A stretch of DNA of 64,000 bases from Plantago ovata (lineage: Eukaryota > Streptophyta > Magnoliopsida > Lamiales > Plantaginaceae): NCBI GenBank assembly GCA_028274465.1, contig CM051458.1:80310085-80374084 (forward strand). Reading direction: 5' to 3'. The position numbers and the translations under genes are program-made. This document shows, piece after piece, positions 33,915 through 44,690 of the stretch; the first letter of the stretch is position 1, and the number at the start of each line of letters is the position of its first letter. The notes beneath the pieces are model-generated. The model did no database searches, was not told the origin of the DNA, and saw nothing but the letters and a program-made list of their open reading frames with translations.

Positions 33915-34570
33915 AACCAGAAGAGGTCATAGAGGGTATGTGAATTAGTACTACATAGTTTGTAACAGCGAACCTGAAGCTGGTCACAGTGAATTAGTAC
34001 TGCATAGTTTGAATTTCCTACATAGTTTCTTACAGTTAAAAAATCATGTCACATTCTGAAGCTGGTCCTTTCACTTGGTGAAGTATTTCAGTCAACTGTT
34101 AAAGTTAGAGGAATGGCTTGGTCCAAGCTGTTCTGCCAGCGAACCTCTTAGAATCCAACTGCTGAGTTTTTGAGTCATATTGAGACTATTAAGAACAGTT
34201 ATGGGCTTATGGCGAATGCATTAAGGTGGTTGTTTTACTTTGTCCTGATACTTAAACTGACCAAAGAATTTTATAGCACTCCTTACCAATGTGCAGAACA
34301 TATGCCTTTTACTGTTTTATGTGCATTTAAAAACTTATTTTAAATGACCTACGGCTTATCAATCTGCTTGCATTTATGTCAAGTGAATCAAGTTATGCAT
34401 ATCTTCTTGTTCCTGATTTATTTGGTTTTCATGAAAATGAAATTTACGTTGCTCAAGGAAACTACATGAATTGACTGAAAGACCTAAATGTTTAACATGC
34501 CAGATATATTTGATTGGTCTATTTGATGTTCTTTTCTGAAATTTACCTGGAAACTGCAGGTCCTAGGAAA

Positions 34571-36097
34571 ATGGCAACTCAAGGGGAGTATGATCATCCA
34601 TATATTCCAAGAGACATGAAGTTGCCTGGTTTTGTGCCTGGAGTCCTTTCTCAATCAACTATCCTTGCCTATTATGGGTGTGCTTCTGTTCTGGTCGCCT
34701 TCTCCATGTGGATTTTATCAGGTATACCTCAATTCTGACTTTAAACATCTCTAGTTATGATGGAGAATCGGAGATGTCTATTTGTTATTGACACACTGTT
34801 GCATATGTCTACTCAATGGGGGCAACTGCTACGTTTTTAAAAGAAATTGAAGTTGAGGAATGCAAGTTACTCTATGGATTCTATAAGAGGCGTGCCTTCC
34901 ATATTGACACAGAAGTCCATATGCTTGATCATTTCATTCTAGTGCAGTTGCTTTAATATTATGTTCTTTAGTAGATTCAACTATTTCATTCTCAGAGCCA
35001 TAAAAATATCATTTAGTTCAGTCGATTATACTTTGTCCTACAATTTGCATTCCCTCGATTATATTGCTCTATTTGACGTCTTAGATTTGTGATACAAGGT
35101 CCGAGCTTGATATCTTTGAATCATGTACACCTTGTTGGAATTGTGATAATATTTGCCTTCATGTTGTACAAGATTGTGTTACTGAAATCTTTCTCCATCT
35201 TTCTATTATACCAGGGTTTTTCCGTAGAATCTCCAAGGTTGATCGATTGCTTATGTGCTGGTGGATTTTCACGGGCTTGACACACATGATTCTTGAAGGG
35301 TATTTCGTATTTTCTCCAGAATTTTACAAGGATAAGACAGCTAATTACCTTGCTGAAGTTTGTAAGTTCTTGACACATTCTGGCACAGGCATTTTCAGTT
35401 ACTGGGATCTCCAACCACTGTAGATTTACTAGAGTATTTTAATTGGCAGGGAAAGAATACAGTAAAGGCGATTCAAGATACGCAGGACGGGATTCTGGGG
35501 TAGTCACTGTTGAAGGGCTGACAGCTGTAATCGAGGGCCCAGCTTGTCTTCTTGCAGTGTATGTACAAAGATACCAGTCTGCAATCTGCATTAAGTTTAT
35601 TTGTTTTTGGATAATCAAAGACATCGTTGGAGTTTATGGTTGTTACCTGTTCTTTCTAGTTTAGATGTTACAATACCCCCTTAAATCAGAGACATCCCTT
35701 AGGGTATCTTCTGTACCGTTTTTCCTTGGTCTTGTGAACTTAAGTGCCAATTCTACTCCCATAATTCCTACTCTCCGTTGTGTAGCTCAAAAACGTTTAC
35801 AGTTTCACTAAGTTCCACATTTGATATCTTGGCAGGTATGCAATAGCAACAAAGAAGTCGTACAGCTATGTTCTCCAGTTGGCCATCTCTTTAGGGCAGC
35901 TTTACGGGACTGCTGTGTACTTCATCACTTCAATCTTGGATGGAGATGACTTCGCTGTAAATATGACTTATTACTATGCATACTACATCTTTGCTAATGG
36001 ATGGTGGGTTCTGATACCAACCCTTATCTCTATCCGTTGCTGGAAGAGGATATGCGCAGCGTGTGGAGCACAAGAACAGAAGACCAAAAGAGGTTGA
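34571..36097 (+). CDS. HYD1: Sterol delta8-delta7 isomerase (EBP family, HYDRA1), 222 aa, four coding exons
   Basis: The enzyme moves the delta8 double bond to delta7 in plant sterol synthesis, in the ER membrane. Coding exons are 34571-34721, 35215-35361, 35450-35558 and 35836-36097. All junctions are GT-AG and phases join cleanly. The 222 residues match the usual ~223. Visible blocks: N-terminal [15 protein letters not shown], then a first membrane helix (about residues 28-50), [20 protein letters not shown] with the catalytic-type His74 and Glu78, [19 protein letters not shown], Glu121 in [41 protein letters not shown] with its conserved Asn, and a basic C-terminal tail (QKTKRG) that fits ER retention. 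ATG 34571 is 11 bp after the acceptor and opens the conserved N-terminus. The gene is intact and single-copy in the window. Confidence 0.97.
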
Positions 36098-36785
36098 GTT
36101 CAGCTTATTGCTCTATCCAATCCATTGATGGATGTCTCTTTTCATTATTTTGCCTGAATCGGCGACATTTTGGGATTTATATGAGAATTTTGACTCTATT
36201 CAAATGCAACTCCGGTTGGCGGTTGCCAACCATTGCAATTTTTTATTTGTTGTTCCCTATAAACCTTTCGTGACAGAGGAAATGAATGTTTTTATTTGTT
36301 GTTCCCTATAAACCTTTCGTGACAGAGGAAATGAACGTTTTCTTGATTTGGAATCACATTATTTGGGATGGTTTTGAGGTATGTTGAAGTTGGAAAGACA
36401 AGTTGGAAAGACAAGAAAAGAATCATGGCAGTGAAGCTCTATACAAAATAATCCAAAGCTGTGTTTGCCTTCCTTTACTGTCCAATTCAATACAATCCGC
36501 ACCCGCACATCATTAAACATGGAAGCTTTATTTTTCTCCCATGAAGTGAAAGTACATGAGCTGTCCTGTATCATGTACTACAATGTTATCCAGGTCAGGG
36601 AGAAGATGGAAGAAAATATATCCTTGAAACAAAATTATGGTTTGTGTAGTAAAAGATGTTACAACATTTATACATGATCCTTTTTCCCCAATATAGAGGA
36701 TACAACTAAAAAAGAAAAGATGCCCAGAAAACATTCGAGGCTTTGCAGTGTTGCATGACATGATACAAGAAAAGATAATCCCATC
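36098..36785. other. Convergent 3' regions of HYD1 and the PRCC-like gene
   Basis: The two genes end 688 bp apart on opposite strands, so this interval holds both 3' UTRs. It includes a tandem duplication at 36241-36338. No separate gene is supported. Confidence 0.6.
36241..36338 (+). repeat. Perfect-register 49-bp tandem duplication
   Basis: Two copies of a unit starting TTTTATTTGTTGTTCCCTAT (36241 and 36290) differ by about one base (GAATG versus GAACG). It lies in the 3' UTR region of the sterol isomerase gene. Confidence 0.9.
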
Positions 36786-39700
36786 TCACCAACCATATTT
36801 TCCTTGTGTTTGCGCTTTAGTTTGGTAGCCTCGAGAACGTCTTTCCGCAAGCTCTGTCTCTTTCTGTCTCATGTCAAAATACAACGCACTGATTTGATGC
36901 TTCCTTTTATGTAACTTTGTCGGCTTACCCTTGCTTGATGCGGGCTGCAGATAAGGGTACAATTGCATCAGCAGTCATGTAAATACTAAAATCTTACAGA
37001 CTAGAAAGTAGAAACACAATAACCATTGCAAAAGGCCAATAAACCGCATGTGAAACTAAATACAAATACAACTGCAACAATTCAGTGGCAGAAATGTAAC
37101 TTCAAAGATAAAACAATTCACAGACCTATCCAGCAAGCACGTCAACTAGGATACACTTGGAACACAAGCAACTAGCAAGTCAGGTGATGAGGTTAAAAAA
37201 AACTACTTATTGAACTATTTCCATTACGAAAGGCTGGGAGTTTCATCCATAATAAAGAGATGCCTGATTTAAGGGTTGCTCAAACTGAAAAAGTGTCATA
37301 CCAAAGGAGCCTAGAAGAAAATGAAATTCCTATCAGGGGATCATAACTGAACACTGTATTGTATAAGTTTCCGATTTGAATCCCACAGGTATTAGTGCAG
37401 AACTAATTTTTCAAATGGTTAGCTAAGCAAGTAAATGATAAACCACAGAGGTCTACATAGAGGAACCTAAGTAAGAAACACATGATTGGCACAATTCAAT
37501 AATATAATTGAGTAGCCTATCTGAATGTGCATTCTGACATAAATCTTATTAATAACTAGAAAACATGTGTTATTGTTTAAGCAAATATATGACTTTTTGG
37601 TCAAGCTGGCCCAGTCCCTCGAAGAACTATTGCTTCGAATACTAATAAAAATGATTGCAGATTTAATTTAAACCAAGACTGGGTTCCTTGAAGACATGTT
37701 TTAAGCCTATGGTGCTCAAGTGCTTAACTATAGTGTCTACTACTTCGTCTTTAATCATATACAAGAATGATAAACACAATTGAATCAATTTCTTTTCTTT
37801 AAAGATAAAATGATACTGTATTATTAATGGGGACAAATACACGGGGAGTGTATTACAACAACCCAGATAGACAAGAAACTAGATTACTATAGACGGGCAA
37901 AGGGTTACTTGCCACCCCATTAAAACTGCAAAGTAACAGCCCAAAAAAAATTACTGAGAAACTTCCAATTCGGGCTATTTCTATCCAAATACTACAAGCC
38001 ACACAGCCTGGTATAAGATTCCAAAGTTTGTTTTTATCTTCCCAATTCCTTCTCCAGGCCCTCAGCAACTCTTACCACTTTGCTAGGCATTGACCAAGAC
38101 AAATTACAAGTCCCCAAAATTGAGTCCCACAAGATCCTAGCCATTTACAATGAAGAAATAAATGGTCAATGGATTCTCCCTCCATCAGCTTTACACATCA
38201 AACACCACTCAAGACATAAATTTCTGAACCTGCAGCATATCAAGTTCAGTTCTGTAACCAGAATATCAACAACGGATGTGAATTTGAGTTAACCAAGTGA
38301 GCTTCCAAGCCATTTGATGACTTAGTCATGGAGTCCAACACATCAGAAATCTGGTTTCCGTGAATGTGCATCTGTATTTAACATATTCGTATATTGACTC
38401 CATGACTGAGTCATAAACTAGCTTCAAAGCTCAATTGGTTAACTAAAGTTCCCACATTATTGAAATGTTGGTTAAAGAACTGAACTCGATCTGTTGCAGG
38501 TTCTGTAATTGATTGAATCATGTTTACGGTTGTAATCCCCCAGCTCTTTTAGATTCTTTACGTATTCCTTTTTTCGTCCGCATTAACAAATTCTTCATGC
38601 TTCCCTTTTTTTTTCTTTTTTTTTTTTTTTTTTTGCAAACTTCAAGTCACGCATTTATTGGTGGGTCCTACCTACCACTAAACCATACAACAAAGTGACA
38701 GACATTCTACAATCCTCCTAAACATTCTAAAATCAAACGTAAAGAATCTAAAATGAATAGAGGGAGTATATGAGTATAGATGAAGCAGTATATGCCATAG
38801 TTAAGCACCATCATTTGATCCTAGGCTGAAAACATATGGGATGTAAAATTCAAATTATAGTGATAACCTAATTTTCTTATTTTCCAAGATATGTGTTAGC
38901 TGATCCGAAAGACTTTCTTTCTCTTTGCCTATAATTGCACTTGCTCAATGCAGTATGACAGAAATTAGAACATCAAATCAAAATGATTTGTTTGTTAATA
39001 GATTTAACAAACTATAGCTCCAGATAATATATAATGTCTAAACTTCATTAAGGGAACCAGCCTGATCATAGTAAGAAGATCGGAATGGTAAATGACAGTA
39101 ACTTACTGATTTCTTGTGATGTAAACTTAAAAGGGTGAGTAGTAAGTACGTATCAAGTATTATACATAAGTAATAGACTTGCAACTTCTGATATATGATT
39201 CTTCGTTGTAAGGGCTTCTGAATAAGAACAAATTTCTATACTGTTAAATTCAGTATCACTTGTTGTCAAACTGAAACACTAATAGTTATTTAAAAAAAAA
39301 AAAAAAGGTTCCAATACCCTTATTGCCTATATCATGCAATGAGAAACAATTATTTAAAAAGTTTGCTCATTCATACATACTGGGTTTTCATCATTTATAT
39401 TCATAACATAATTCTAATTCAAACCCAATCATAAACAAGTTGATGACATGTTCTGTTTGATTAAGTGACATGGGAGTCATAGTAATATATACCAGAGTAA
39501 CTAGACTTATTGCTAGATGCTAAGACGTAGTAAACATGCCATGGACTAAACTCAAAAGTAACTACATCCATATACACTAAACATTCAGATAACCACATGT
39601 AAAATGAAGTAAACAGATACTAACTTCCAGCATTTTATGGACATGCCAATGCTTAAACTAAAAGGTAGTACTAACTTGCAAAAGATAAACATTAAGAGAT

Positions 39701-40623
39701 ATACACATGAAAGTCACCTGATATGCAGGGCCAAATATAGTCTTGGACTGGTCCTCCCTAGGCCGATTTTTCACCAACTCATCCTGCTTCACTTCAATAA
39801 TTTGCGGCATAGCATCTTTTCTCCCCCTCTTCATAGGTAGTCTTAGTTCATTAATCACATATGCAACCTCCGGCGCTGCAGCCGGATTAGTCCATTCATT
39901 ACTTTCATACTGTTGACTATTAGCATAATCAACATAGCTATTACTAGCATCTGTATAGTCCACATGTTGCACATCGCCATACGAATCGACTGCCCCAGAA
40001 CCATCCCCAGCACTATAATCACCTGTATCAGTATAGCTTACACTAGAATAATCATAATTCGGAATCTCAACATTACTTCCATCCCCACCATAATAAGCAT
40101 TGTCTACATTCGATTTCACAACAGCACTACCCTCACTCACAACTGTCTCGAACATCGATTTACGGCCGCCGCCCAAAGTCCCCAGCGAATTAGAAAACCT
40201 AGGTGCAGGGAGACTGAATACAGGAGGTCCAGAAGTCGATTCCTTGGCCTTCTTCCTTTGTCTATCCTTCTCGCCCTCATCAACTACCTCATCTTCATCA
40301 TTGAAGCTAATCGAAGAGGAGGCGTCTACGATCGGTGGAGGCCTGAATTGCACGACTCGCGCAGATGGCAGTGACGATTTGGGAGGAGGCATGGAAGAGA
40401 ATAACGAAGACGAAGCTGATTTAGGGTTTGAATTGGCCCCAATTTTGGGCAGGGAGCTAGGGTTTGCAGAGGATTTGGGCGGGGGTAGTGAATTGAAGAG
40501 GGATGATTTTGGGGGAGGCAGAGAAGTCAGAATAACACCACCAGGTTTGGACGAGGGTTTGGAGTTGAGCAGCTCTTCGCCTTCCTCGTCTGATGAGGCG
40601 TAACTGGCAACTAGAGAATCCAT
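36786..40623 (-). CDS. PRCC-like nuclear protein, 354 aa, two exons
   Basis: Homologue of the mammalian proline-rich protein PRCC, a nuclear protein linked to pre-mRNA splicing. The plant role is not well defined. Exon 1 (39718-40623, 302 codons) starts at ATG 40623: MDSLVASYASSDEEGEE, then proline-rich repeats of SLPPPKSS, a basic stretch KDRQRKKAKE, a Tyr/Ser/Asp-rich low-complexity region, and the conserved block RGRKDAMPQIIEVKQDEL plus KTIFGPAYQ. Exon 2 (36786-36944, 52 codons plus stop) continues KPTKLHKRKHQISALYFDM to AETQ-like KAQTQGKYGW, the PRCC C-terminal domain. The junction is phase 0 GT-AG. The 2.8-kb intron contains a LINE scrap and a MITE. The gene looks intact. The long plus-strand frames over exon 1 are shadows. 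Confidence 0.93.
37853..38290 (-). pseudogene. LINE fragment (zinc-binding region after RT) in the PRCC intron
   Basis: Minus-strand frames contain CKADGESIDHLFLHCKW and then, after frame breaks, ELLRAWRRNWEDKNKLWNLI and IPGCVACSIWIE. These match the zf-RVT region (C-x2-C...H-x3-HC) and the LWNxIP-x4-WxIW block near the C-terminus of plant non-LTR retrotransposons. Several stops and shifts make it a dead remnant. It sits antisense-neutral in the intron, in the same orientation as the gene. Confidence 0.75.
38536..38766. mobile_element. MITE with AGATTCTTTACG terminal inverted repeats
   Basis: The left arm (about 38536-38572, TTTTAGATTCTTTACG) matches the right arm CGTAAAGAATCTAAAATGAATAGAGGGAG (38738-38766). 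The right end runs into GGGAG-TA, as in Stowaway-like elements. The centre holds a poly(T) run. The left end is less regular. The element lies inside the PRCC intron. Confidence 0.65.
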
Positions 40624-40967
40624 GGAAACAGATAGATTGGTAGATCGGAGTTTGATCGGAACCTTGATTTAACGACGGAGGAGAAGAATCAATTTTGGGG
40701 ATTTTTATGTATGTTTCTGAAATGTGTAATATATAAAAGGAGACGATTAGGAAAAAATACAGAAAAACATGGTTGAAATAGATAAAACTTCAATTATTTA
40801 TTCTTGGAATATAATATTATATTAGTTATAATCTAAAACATCATCTATTTTGAAAGGAAACAAAAAAAACTAAACTTCATCTATTAAAAAATGTTTAAGT
40901 ATCTACTTGCACGAGAACGTACACATTATCTACATATATTTACAACTCACATTATAAAATTAAATGC
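40624..40967 (-). promoter_or_regulatory. Upstream region of the PRCC-like gene
   Basis: Short leader and promoter region for the minus-strand gene starting at 40623. AT-rich sequence reaches the AT microsatellite. No single element is convincing. Confidence 0.35.
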
Positions 40968-40992
40968 ATATATATATATATATATATATGCA

Positions 40993-41050
<58 letters not shown>
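40958..41050. repeat. AT microsatellite and foldback at the 3' side of the endogenous virus
   Basis: ATTAAATGCATATAT... is mirrored by ATATGCATTTAAT within 40958-41000, then pure (TA)n continues to 41050 and abuts the viral sequence. A matching (TA)n tract lies on the other side of the virus (47491-47539). Confidence 0.95.
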
Positions 41051-41051
<1 letters not shown>

Positions 41052-41091
41052 CAGAGAACCGAAGGGGGATTTTAAGTGACTAAAATTATAT
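41049..41091 (-). repeat. Terminal direct repeat, 3' copy, of the endogenous virus
   Basis: Contains TTCCAGAGAACCGAAGGGGG and GATTTTAAGTGACTAAAATT, identical to 47453-47495. In this copy the (TA)n tract directly follows where the primer site would be, so it marks the other end of the linearised genome. Confidence 0.95.
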
Positions 41092-41325
41092 AAAGTTGAT
41101 ATTATACATGCAAAATGTGTATGAATAAAAGACAGTAAATGAAAAGATGGCAGGAGTTAACAAAATAAAATAAACATAAACTTAAAATATGTAAATGATC
41201 GAGGAACCCCCAGTTTCTCTCAAAGGATACTTTTGCAAGGGTCACCACTGATCAATAAACAGAAATAAAAGGCGGCTTAGCCGTCCATTAGTTAAAGTAC
41301 AAAACTTTAAATTAAATCGAACCTT

Positions 41326-41331
41326 TTTATT
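41326..41331 (-). terminator. Poly(A) signal AATAAA of the viral transcript
   Basis: On the minus strand CAATAAAAAGG lies about 240 bp downstream of the TATA box. In caulimovirids the poly(A) signal lies shortly after the transcription start, and the circular template is read past it once to give a terminally redundant RNA. Confidence 0.6.
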
Positions 41332-41570
41332 GATGGAATTTGAGATACAACTTCAATGAGGGAATTTGGGAGTACAAGTACCGATGATCGGATTTTTTCT
41401 AGCTAAGAACAAAGATTACAAGGCTATTACTACTAGTAGGCTTAAGAGAGTAGGGAAGAAAGAAGTAGAAAAAGAAGTAGAAAGGAGAAGGGATAAGGTA
41501 TGAGGGAGAGAGTGATTGAGAGTGATAGAGAGTGATGAGTGTGTGTCCTAAAGATGGAAGGGTGCCTTCC

Positions 41571-41577
41571 ATTTATA
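41571..41577 (-). promoter_or_regulatory. TATA box of the viral pregenomic promoter
   Basis: TATAAAT on the minus strand, followed by GGAAGGCACCCTTCC and a CT-rich leader (CACTCTCTATCACTCTCAAT). The position between the last ORF and the primer site is where caulimovirid full-length promoters lie. Confidence 0.7.
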
Positions 41578-41639
41578 GGAGTGGGAGTGATGGTTTTTCA
41601 AAAAGTAAATAGTAACTAATAATGATTTTTTGATTTTCT

Positions 41640-41640
41640 T

Positions 41641-41680
<40 letters not shown>

Positions 41681-41760
41681 TAAAATCCGCAGGTGAACAG
41701 TACCCTGTCGGTGAACAGTAACTTTTTCTTTTTTTTTTTTTTTTTTTATTATTATTATTA
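41640..41760 (-). repeat. Two long poly(A) tracts upstream of the viral TATA box
   Basis: On the minus strand, runs of about 37 and 20 A residues lie between the ORF3 stop and the TATA box. They are separated by a segment with CTGTTCACCGACAGGGTACTG. Repeat length may differ between copies. Confidence 0.85.
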
Positions 41761-41791
41761 GAATACTTGTACAAATACACATTGCAAGAAT

Positions 41792-43108
41792 TTAGAATCC
41801 ACTATTTCCGAACAAAGGTTCGGAATCTTCTTCAGCATCTTCTGATTTTGAGGAGGCTCTTCTTTCATTGGATGTTGACGTCGTTGCCTCTGGGATGAAT
41901 TTTAACATAATTGCTTGTATTTCTTCAGGAGTATTTGCTGTAGTAAGTAGTGCTGTCATCTTCGATCTTTGTGCTAAAAACTCCGTTCTTTCTGGAATTC
42001 TTCCTTGAACTGCTCCTGTGGCATTTGCATTTTGTATCCAGGTTTGTATACTTGATGGGAGAATGCTCTGAGGTATTTTGAAATTATCCCACCATTTCAC
42101 TCTGTATCTTCTACGAATCAATGGAGAATTTGGATGAGGAGAGCTTGGTTGTGCAATTTCAACTGTCCAATTAATGACCCAAGGTAAATAGAATTTTGTG
42201 CAAAATAGGCTTAATGGTTCAAAACGTCTTTCCGGTGGTGATGGTTTGTATTGTGTTCGGAAAAGTGTATAGGAATTTTGGACTGGAGGCTTTAGTATTT
42301 CTGGAGTAGAACCAAAATGTTCCCACCAAAGTGCGAACCAATTGGGAAATTTGCTAGGATCACAAGTTTTGTATTCAAAATAGAAAAGCCAGGTATGCCC
42401 TTTGTTTGGCCTTTGGATAAAGAAACCACTATACCAGGCCTGCATATAATCCCAATAGTTATAAGTGGTTCCGTTGGAACTCTTGTCCTTGGGGTCAGTG
42501 TTTAAGGATAATGGTTGATTTAGTGGATAGGCCCAGTTACTTGGCGAGATAAATTTGAGAATTTTGCAGGTAGAGTAGGCTATGTAACCTTCAGAGAAGT
42601 GGTGTTTAATAGTAGCTGAACTGGTATTTTCGAGTATAGCTTGGTAAAAATCAGGTGTTTTCTCAGTATCCCAGGGTTTGTAGTACCAATTTTTTCCAAA
42701 CATTTCTTCTAGTATCCTCCATGGATCATGAATAGTAGGGTGGCCTTCTATAGTTATTATATTTTGCCATGGTGCTTTCATGAAGTATTCTGACTTTTGG
42801 TGGAAAGGAATGGTTGCTAAGGAATTTGTGTTTATTTCTGGAGCTTTTTGGTAGGAATTTACAGACGAGGATTGGCTTGGTAATTTTTCTGGTTGTTTTG
42901 TTTGTAGAGCTTTTCTAACTTCTGGTGATTCTAAAAGGCTTTCTAGAAGCATAAGTCTTTCTTCAAGGTTGGTTTCTTGCTTCGGTATTTTGAGGTTTGG
43001 ATCTGAAGTATTTTCTTGGTTTTTCTCTTCATCACTAACTACGGCGTCATACCATGATCTGGGTTTCTCACGGTTTGTAATACCTTTTCCTTTATCTTTC
43101 GGCGGCAT
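41792..43108 (-). CDS. Viral ORF3, unknown function, 438 aa
   Basis: First ATG is at 43108 (MPPKDKGKG) and overlaps the ORF2 stop by 17 nt, so reinitiation or leaky coupling is likely. The N-terminus is charged and disordered (DEEKNQENTSD), with a leucine-rich patch LEERLMLLESLLESPEVRKA. The middle is rich in aromatic residues, with YNYWDYMQAWYSGFFIQRP, TWLFYFEYKTCDPSKFPNWF and LWWEHFG. The end is acidic (SEDAEEDSEPLFGNSGF). I see no zinc finger, enzyme motif or membrane helix. The absence of a CCHC coat-protein signature elsewhere makes a structural role possible, but that is only inference. The frame is fully open. The frame also stays open upstream to 43192 without ATG. Confidence 0.85.
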   Translation of the reverse strand: MPPKDKGKGITNREKPRSWYDAVVSDEEKNQENTSDPNLKIPKQETNLEERLMLLESLLESPEVRKALQTKQPEKLPSQSSSVNSYQKAPEINTNSLATIPFHQKSEYFMKAPWQNIITIEGHPTIHDPWRILEEMFGKNWYYKPWDTEKTPDFYQAILENTSSATIKHHFSEGYIAYSTCKILKFISPSNWAYPLNQPLSLNTDPKDKSSNGTTYNYWDYMQAWYSGFFIQRPNKGHTWLFYFEYKTCDPSKFPNWFALWWEHFGSTPEILKPPVQNSYTLFRTQYKPSPPERRFEPLSLFCTKFYLPWVINWTVEIAQPSSPHPNSPLIRRRYRVKWWDNFKIPQSILPSSIQTWIQNANATGAVQGRIPERTEFLAQRSKMTALLTTANTPEEIQAIMLKFIPEATTSTSNERRASSKSEDAEEDSEPLFGNSGF

Positions 43109-44690
43109 TTGCTCTGTTTTGAAGGAATTCACGGGTAAGAAAATCTGGTATGGAATTTGTATCTCCTTTAATAAATTCAATCTCAAAATCAAATATACTT
43201 AGTATAGCCTGCCATCGTGCAAAAATCTGTTTTGATGCAAGATTTTGAACATCCTTTTGTAAAACTTCTTTTGCACTTTTACAATCTATTCTAAGTAAAA
43301 ATCGTTTATTCAATAAGTCACTTTGAAATTTTTGAATGCATAAAACAATACTTAATATTTCTTTTTTAATAGTAGAGTAATTTTTTTGTGTATCATTCCA
43401 ATGTGCAGAGGTGAATTGTACAATATATTCTCGTCTATCTTGTTGTTGCTTTAGTATACCACCATAACCTATATCTGAGGCATCAGTTTCTACAACTTTT
43501 GGCAAGTTAGGATCAGCTATATGTAGACAAGGAATTTCAAGCACTTGTTTTTTAATTTCTTTAATTAAAGCTGTATGTTTATCAGACCATGGTACTGGGT
43601 TCTTTTTAAGTCGGTCATGCAACGGTTTTGCCATCCTGTTTATATTAGGGCAAAAATCTAAAACATAATTTAAACTTCCTAAAAATCTTTGTAACTGCGT
43701 TTTATCAAGAATTTTGTCAGGGAATTTATTTGCAAATTGTAAAGACCTTTCTATAGGGGTTATAGTTCCTTGGGTTATGTAATGACCTAAAAACCGAACC
43801 TTAGTTTGGAAAATACTCATTTTAGATTTTGAAACAACAAGACCATTTTGCTTAGTAATATAAAAGAATGTTTTTAGGTGTTTAAAGTGTTCATCTATCG
43901 TTTTGGAAAATATGAGAACATCATCTATGTAAACTAGACAAAATTTCGAGTAATCATTAAATATATCATTCATGATTCTCTGAAATTCAGAAGGTGCATT
44001 TTTAAGGCCGAATGGCATCACGTTCCACTCATATTGTCCGAAAGGGACAGTAAAAGCTGTCTTATATCTATCTTTTTCAGAAATTTGTATCTGCCAAAAT
44101 CCTGACTTCATATCAAATTTTGAGAATACAAAAGAGGAATGAAGTTTTTGTAATAAATCTTTCTTATTAGGGATTGGATATCTTATCCATTGTAAAGCAG
44201 TATTAAGAGGCTTGTAATTAATAACTAATCGTGGTGTTCCTCTTTCTATTTCTGAAGCTTTATTAACATAAAAGGCTGCACAACTCCAAGGAGACCTAGA
44301 CCTTGAAATTAATTTTTTATCCATTAAATCCTTAATTTCTCTTCTACAGTGTTCTTCTAATTCATGATTCATTTGAATAGGACGAGCTTTAGTAGGAATT
44401 TGTTTCTCAGTAAAATTTTCTTCATATGGTAAATCAACTATGTGTTTTTTCCTATTCCAAAATGCATTTGGTAGTTCTGCACAAACTTGTTTTTCGAAAA
44501 GATCTTGCCATTTTGCTATTTTTGATTTTATTTCAGGGTTTTCTAATTGTGCTTCAATCTTTTTTACCGAAATACTTTTCCTAATATTTTCTAAATGAAA
44601 ATGTTTTTCTTGTATGAGATTATTTATACTATTTTCGTGAATTGAATAAGCTTTTTTTAAATTAAGGTTTCTAGTTTTAGGTTTTTCCAA
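43092..44690 (-). CDS. Viral ORF2: reverse transcriptase and RNase H, about 532 codons
   Basis: Copies pregenomic RNA into DNA. Numbering from the open-frame start at 44690: RT blocks ARPIQMNHELEEHC (102-115), SRSPWSCAAFYV, RLVINYKPLN, FDMKSGFWQI (192-201), PFGLKNAPSEFQ, catalytic YIDD at 254-257, and the FLGH block near 300-303. RNase H has TDAS (Asp403), the KKEIL glutamate (443), RIDCK (Asp468) and IPDFLTREFL (Asp515), the latter typical of Caulimoviridae. All catalytic residues are present and the frame has no stop. No ATG occurs before residue 107. The frame overlaps ORF1 by about 34 nt in the -1 register. It is therefore either made by frameshift from ORF1 or separated from it by one indel. 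Integrase is absent. Confidence 0.95.
   Translation of the reverse strand: MEKPKTRNLNLKKAYSIHENSINNLIQEKHFHLENIRKSISVKKIEAQLENPEIKSKIAKWQDLFEKQVCAELPNAFWNRKKHIVDLPYEENFTEKQIPTKARPIQMNHELEEHCRREIKDLMDKKLISRSRSPWSCAAFYVNKASEIERGTPRLVINYKPLNTALQWIRYPIPNKKDLLQKLHSSFVFSKFDMKSGFWQIQISEKDRYKTAFTVPFGQYEWNVMPFGLKNAPSEFQRIMNDIFNDYSKFCLVYIDDVLIFSKTIDEHFKHLKTFFYITKQNGLVVSKSKMSIFQTKVRFLGHYITQGTITPIERSLQFANKFPDKILDKTQLQRFLGSLNYVLDFCPNINRMAKPLHDRLKKNPVPWSDKHTALIKEIKKQVLEIPCLHIADPNLPKVVETDASDIGYGGILKQQQDRREYIVQFTSAHWNDTQKNYSTIKKEILSIVLCIQKFQSDLLNKRFLLRIDCKSAKEVLQKDVQNLASKQIFARWQAILSIFDFEIEFIKGDTNSIPDFLTREFLQNRANAAER

Noticed and set aside
39913-40603. Plus-strand frames of 153 and 167 codons
   Set aside because: Antisense shadows of the PRCC-like exon 1, whose minus-strand frame has recognisable domains and a correct splice partner.
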